Shown in pieces: positions 62,174 through 64,000 of a DNA stretch of 64,000 nucleotides. The position numbers and the translations under genes are program-made. Positions within the stretch are counted from its first letter, which is position 1. Every line of letters starts with the position of its first letter. Source of the DNA: Pedobacter ginsenosidimutans (GTDB taxonomy: Bacteria > Bacteroidota > Bacteroidia > Sphingobacteriales > Sphingobacteriaceae); assembly GCF_001442625.1 (NCBI RefSeq), contig NZ_LMZQ01000015.1:1-64000 (forward strand), given 5' to 3'. Under the pieces are notes generated by a model. The model was given only the letters and a program-made list of their open reading frames with translations, did not search any database and was not told the origin of the DNA.

Positions 62174-63370
62174 ATGAAGAAATTATTGTTCGCCATATGT
62201 TTTCTGGCTACAGCAGTAATTGCTTATGCACAAAAGGCAGCTGATGAAAAAAAAGCAATGAAAAATCTGCTCGACAGGCAATTTGAATTTGCACGGAAAC
62301 AATATCAGTTACTCGCCAAAAACACACCGGCAGACCGCATGCCGAAAACCTATTATTCAAAAAATAATAAGCTGGAAACAAGCGATACCAAATGGTGGTG
62401 CAGTGGTTTTTACCCAGGGTCGCTACTTTATATTTACGAATACACCAAAGATTCTGGTACCTTAAAAGAGGCCGAAAAACGCCTTGCTGTACTAGAAAAG
62501 GAGAAACATTATACCGGAAACCATGATTTAGGCTTCATGATGTTCTGTAGTTTCGGCAATGCCTACCGCATTACAGGTAATGCGCGATATAAACCAACTA
62601 TCGATACAGCTGCGGCTTCGCTTGCCACGCGCTACCGCCCGGCGGCTAAAGTAATCCAATCGTGGAATAGTAGTAAACAGTGGAAAGGGCCTGTTATTAT
62701 TGATAATATGATGAATCTGGAGTTATTGGCGTGGGTGTCCGATCATGGTGGCGATCCGAAATACAAGAAAATTGCCATCAATCATGCTGATACTTCACTT
62801 AAAAACCATTTCAGATCAAATTATAGTTCCTACCATGTAGTAGATTATGATATGGCCACGGGCAAAGTACTTAAAAGAGGTACTGCCCAGGGGGCATTTG
62901 ACGAATCGGCCTGGAGCCGTGGGCAGGGTTGGGGATTATACGGTTATACCATGATGTACCGTTTTACCAAGAACAAACATTATCTTAATCAGGCAAAAAA
63001 CATCGCCAAATTTATTATCAATCATCCTAATATGCCTGCCGATCAGATTCCATATTGGGACTTCAACGCACCGAACATTCCAGGTACTTATCGCGATGCT
63101 TCCGCCGCTGCGGTTATTGCCTCTGGTTTGTTGGAGTTAGGACAGTATGCAACAAAAAGTGAGCAAAAATTATATGTAGGCGAAGCAAAAAAAATGATCA
63201 TTTCACTTTCATCTGATGCATATAGTGCAAAACCGGGTGAAAATGGTGGTTTTTTACTGATGCACAGTACAGGGGCCTTACCCCTGAAATCAGAAGTCGA
63301 CGTTCCGCTGAGCTACGCCGATTATTACTATCTGGAGGCGCTAACGCGCTATAAAAACTGGTATTTATAA
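62174..63370 (+). CDS. Glycoside hydrolase family 88 (unsaturated glucuronyl/galacturonyl hydrolase)
   Basis: 398 residues with signal peptide ending IAYAQ. The (alpha/alpha)6 barrel enzyme removes 4,5-unsaturated uronic acids left by polysaccharide lyases. Family markers: WWCSGFYPGSLLYIYE, NHDLGFMMFCSFG with one catalytic Asp, VIIDNMMNLELL with the second, and DESAWSRGQGWGLYGYTMMYR. Being secreted to the periplasm or beyond fits a polysaccharide-utilisation locus. The next gene starts 10 bp downstream, so the two form an operon that continues beyond the window. Confidence 0.92.
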   Translation: MKKLLFAICFLATAVIAYAQKAADEKKAMKNLLDRQFEFARKQYQLLAKNTPADRMPKTYYSKNNKLETSDTKWWCSGFYPGSLLYIYEYTKDSGTLKEAEKRLAVLEKEKHYTGNHDLGFMMFCSFGNAYRITGNARYKPTIDTAAASLATRYRPAAKVIQSWNSSKQWKGPVIIDNMMNLELLAWVSDHGGDPKYKKIAINHADTSLKNHFRSNYSSYHVVDYDMATGKVLKRGTAQGAFDESAWSRGQGWGLYGYTMMYRFTKNKHYLNQAKNIAKFIINHPNMPADQIPYWDFNAPNIPGTYRDASAAAVIASGLLELGQYATKSEQKLYVGEAKKMIISLSSDAYSAKPGENGGFLLMHSTGALPLKSEVDVPLSYADYYYLEALTRYKNWYL

Positions 63371-63380
63371 CACACACAAA

Positions 63381-64000
63381 ATGGAAAGAAGAAAATTTAT
63401 AGGCGCGTTGTCATTAACCGGAGTATTTGGGCTGTTTAATCCTAACGAAGTTTTATCCGTTACAAAAACTAATAACAATACAAACGCTCAATCAAAAAAC
63501 GACAGAGAATACTGGTATAAGCTGCTTTATAAAATTGCCAGCCCCGTTGTTTCCAATTTAGCCAATGGAACATTGATTAAAAATATGCCAGTGGTTACGG
63601 CGCCGAAATTCGATTCCAGAACACCTGCTGTATCGTACTTAGAAGCCGTTGGCCGTACCTATGCGGGAATTGCACCCTGGCTTTCATTACCTGATGATAC
63701 CACAACTGAAGGTATTTTAAGGAACAAATTGAAATTACAAGCTATTCAGGGATTGGATAGCTGTTTTGCGGCAAATAGTCCTGATAAATTAAATTTTACC
63801 AAAGATTATCAGCCGATTGTTGATTCAGCCTACCTGGCACAAACCTTTTTAAGAGCCCCTAAAGCCCTATGGGAACCCTTGAAGCCCGAGACAAAACGCG
63901 AAATTATTGCTTCGTTTAAATCTTTGAGGAACAGAAAGCCCTTTAAAAATAATTGGTTGTTATTTGGTTCTATTACCGAAGCCTTTTTATTATCAATCGG
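63381..64000 (+). CDS. DUF2264 domain protein with Tat-like signal, 5' part (runs off the right edge)
   Basis: From ATG at 63381 the frame is open to the edge (about 206 codons). It starts MERRKFIGALSLTGVFGLF, a twin-arginine type signal, then YWYKLLYKIASPVVSNLANG, KFDSRTPAVSYLEAVGRTYAGIAPWL and LQAIQGLDSCFAAN, all typical of DUF2264. Some DUF2264 proteins are classed as GH154 uronic-acid hydrolases, which would suit the neighbouring GH88 gene. The catalytic half lies beyond the window. Confidence 0.82.
   Translation, partial: MERRKFIGALSLTGVFGLFNPNEVLSVTKTNNNTNAQSKNDREYWYKLLYKIASPVVSNLANGTLIKNMPVVTAPKFDSRTPAVSYLEAVGRTYAGIAPWLSLPDDTTTEGILRNKLKLQAIQGLDSCFAANSPDKLNFTKDYQPIVDSAYLAQTFLRAPKALWEPLKPETKREIIASFKSLRNRKPFKNNWLLFGSITEAFLLSI

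Overview
The window looks like a chromosomal segment of a soil or freshwater member of the Bacteroidota, most likely Sphingobacteriaceae and close to Pedobacter. The evidence is an AT-rich sequence with weak ribosome-binding sites, a TAnnTTTG-type promoter, two ECF sigma/FecR/SusC/SusD loci, many TonB-linked outer-membrane proteins with carboxypeptidase-D-like N-termini, a LytS/LytTR pair, and a sphingolipid operon. No rRNA, tRNA, CRISPR array, prophage or intact insertion sequence was seen.

Layout. 1-1913 (minus): the 5' part of a siderophore-type TonB receptor, an ABC ATPase and a small Cys/His-rich protein behind one good promoter. 2348-6059 (plus): a Crp/Fnr regulator, then an operon with a CRP-like palindrome (YceI, tautomerase, atypical SDR, NTF2-like, nitronate monooxygenase). 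6292-14342 (plus): ECF sigma, FecR anti-sigma, SusC, SusD, then an SDR. 14535-17600 (minus): YdeI-like protein, M23-like protein, DHFR-like reductase and GNAT. 17772-24772 (plus): a phytate locus with a TPR/HTH regulator, TonB receptor, beta-helix lipoprotein and beta-propeller phytase. 25182-30616 (plus): a poorly understood export cluster with a small Cys-containing secreted peptide, a BF3164-like propeller lipoprotein, a CxxC thioredoxin-like lipoprotein, a CBM9-like secreted protein and a TonB-type barrel. It converges on a LytTR/LytS pair (30662-32743, minus). 33322-34780: a dead M15-SH3 peptidase gene and an AraC regulator.

35323-46756 (plus) is the most striking region. It is a compact run of ten genes that together specify an almost complete eukaryote-like inositol-phosphoceramide pathway: serine palmitoyltransferase, GNAT-type ceramide synthase, ceramide reductase, myo-inositol-phosphate synthase, PgpA-like phosphatase, GtrA, a DUF5686 outer-membrane protein, CDP-alcohol phosphatidyltransferase fused to DUF4833, a fatty-acid-2-hydroxylase-like enzyme and an AUR1-like PAP2 enzyme.

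46798-50773 holds small and membrane proteins of unknown role, a universal stress protein and a PiT phosphate transporter. 51188-59906 is a second ECF/FecR/SusCD locus ending in a metallophosphoesterase with FG-GAP-like repeats. 60109-61819 has a divergent methyltransferase/LysR pair. 62174-64000 begins a uronic-acid polysaccharide locus (GH88, DUF2264).

Non-coding sequence is unusually rich. It holds 7-bp tandem arrays that mostly begin exactly at stop codons, a family of palindromic dispersed repeats, and at least five decayed gene fragments, one of which appears to have become a terminator.
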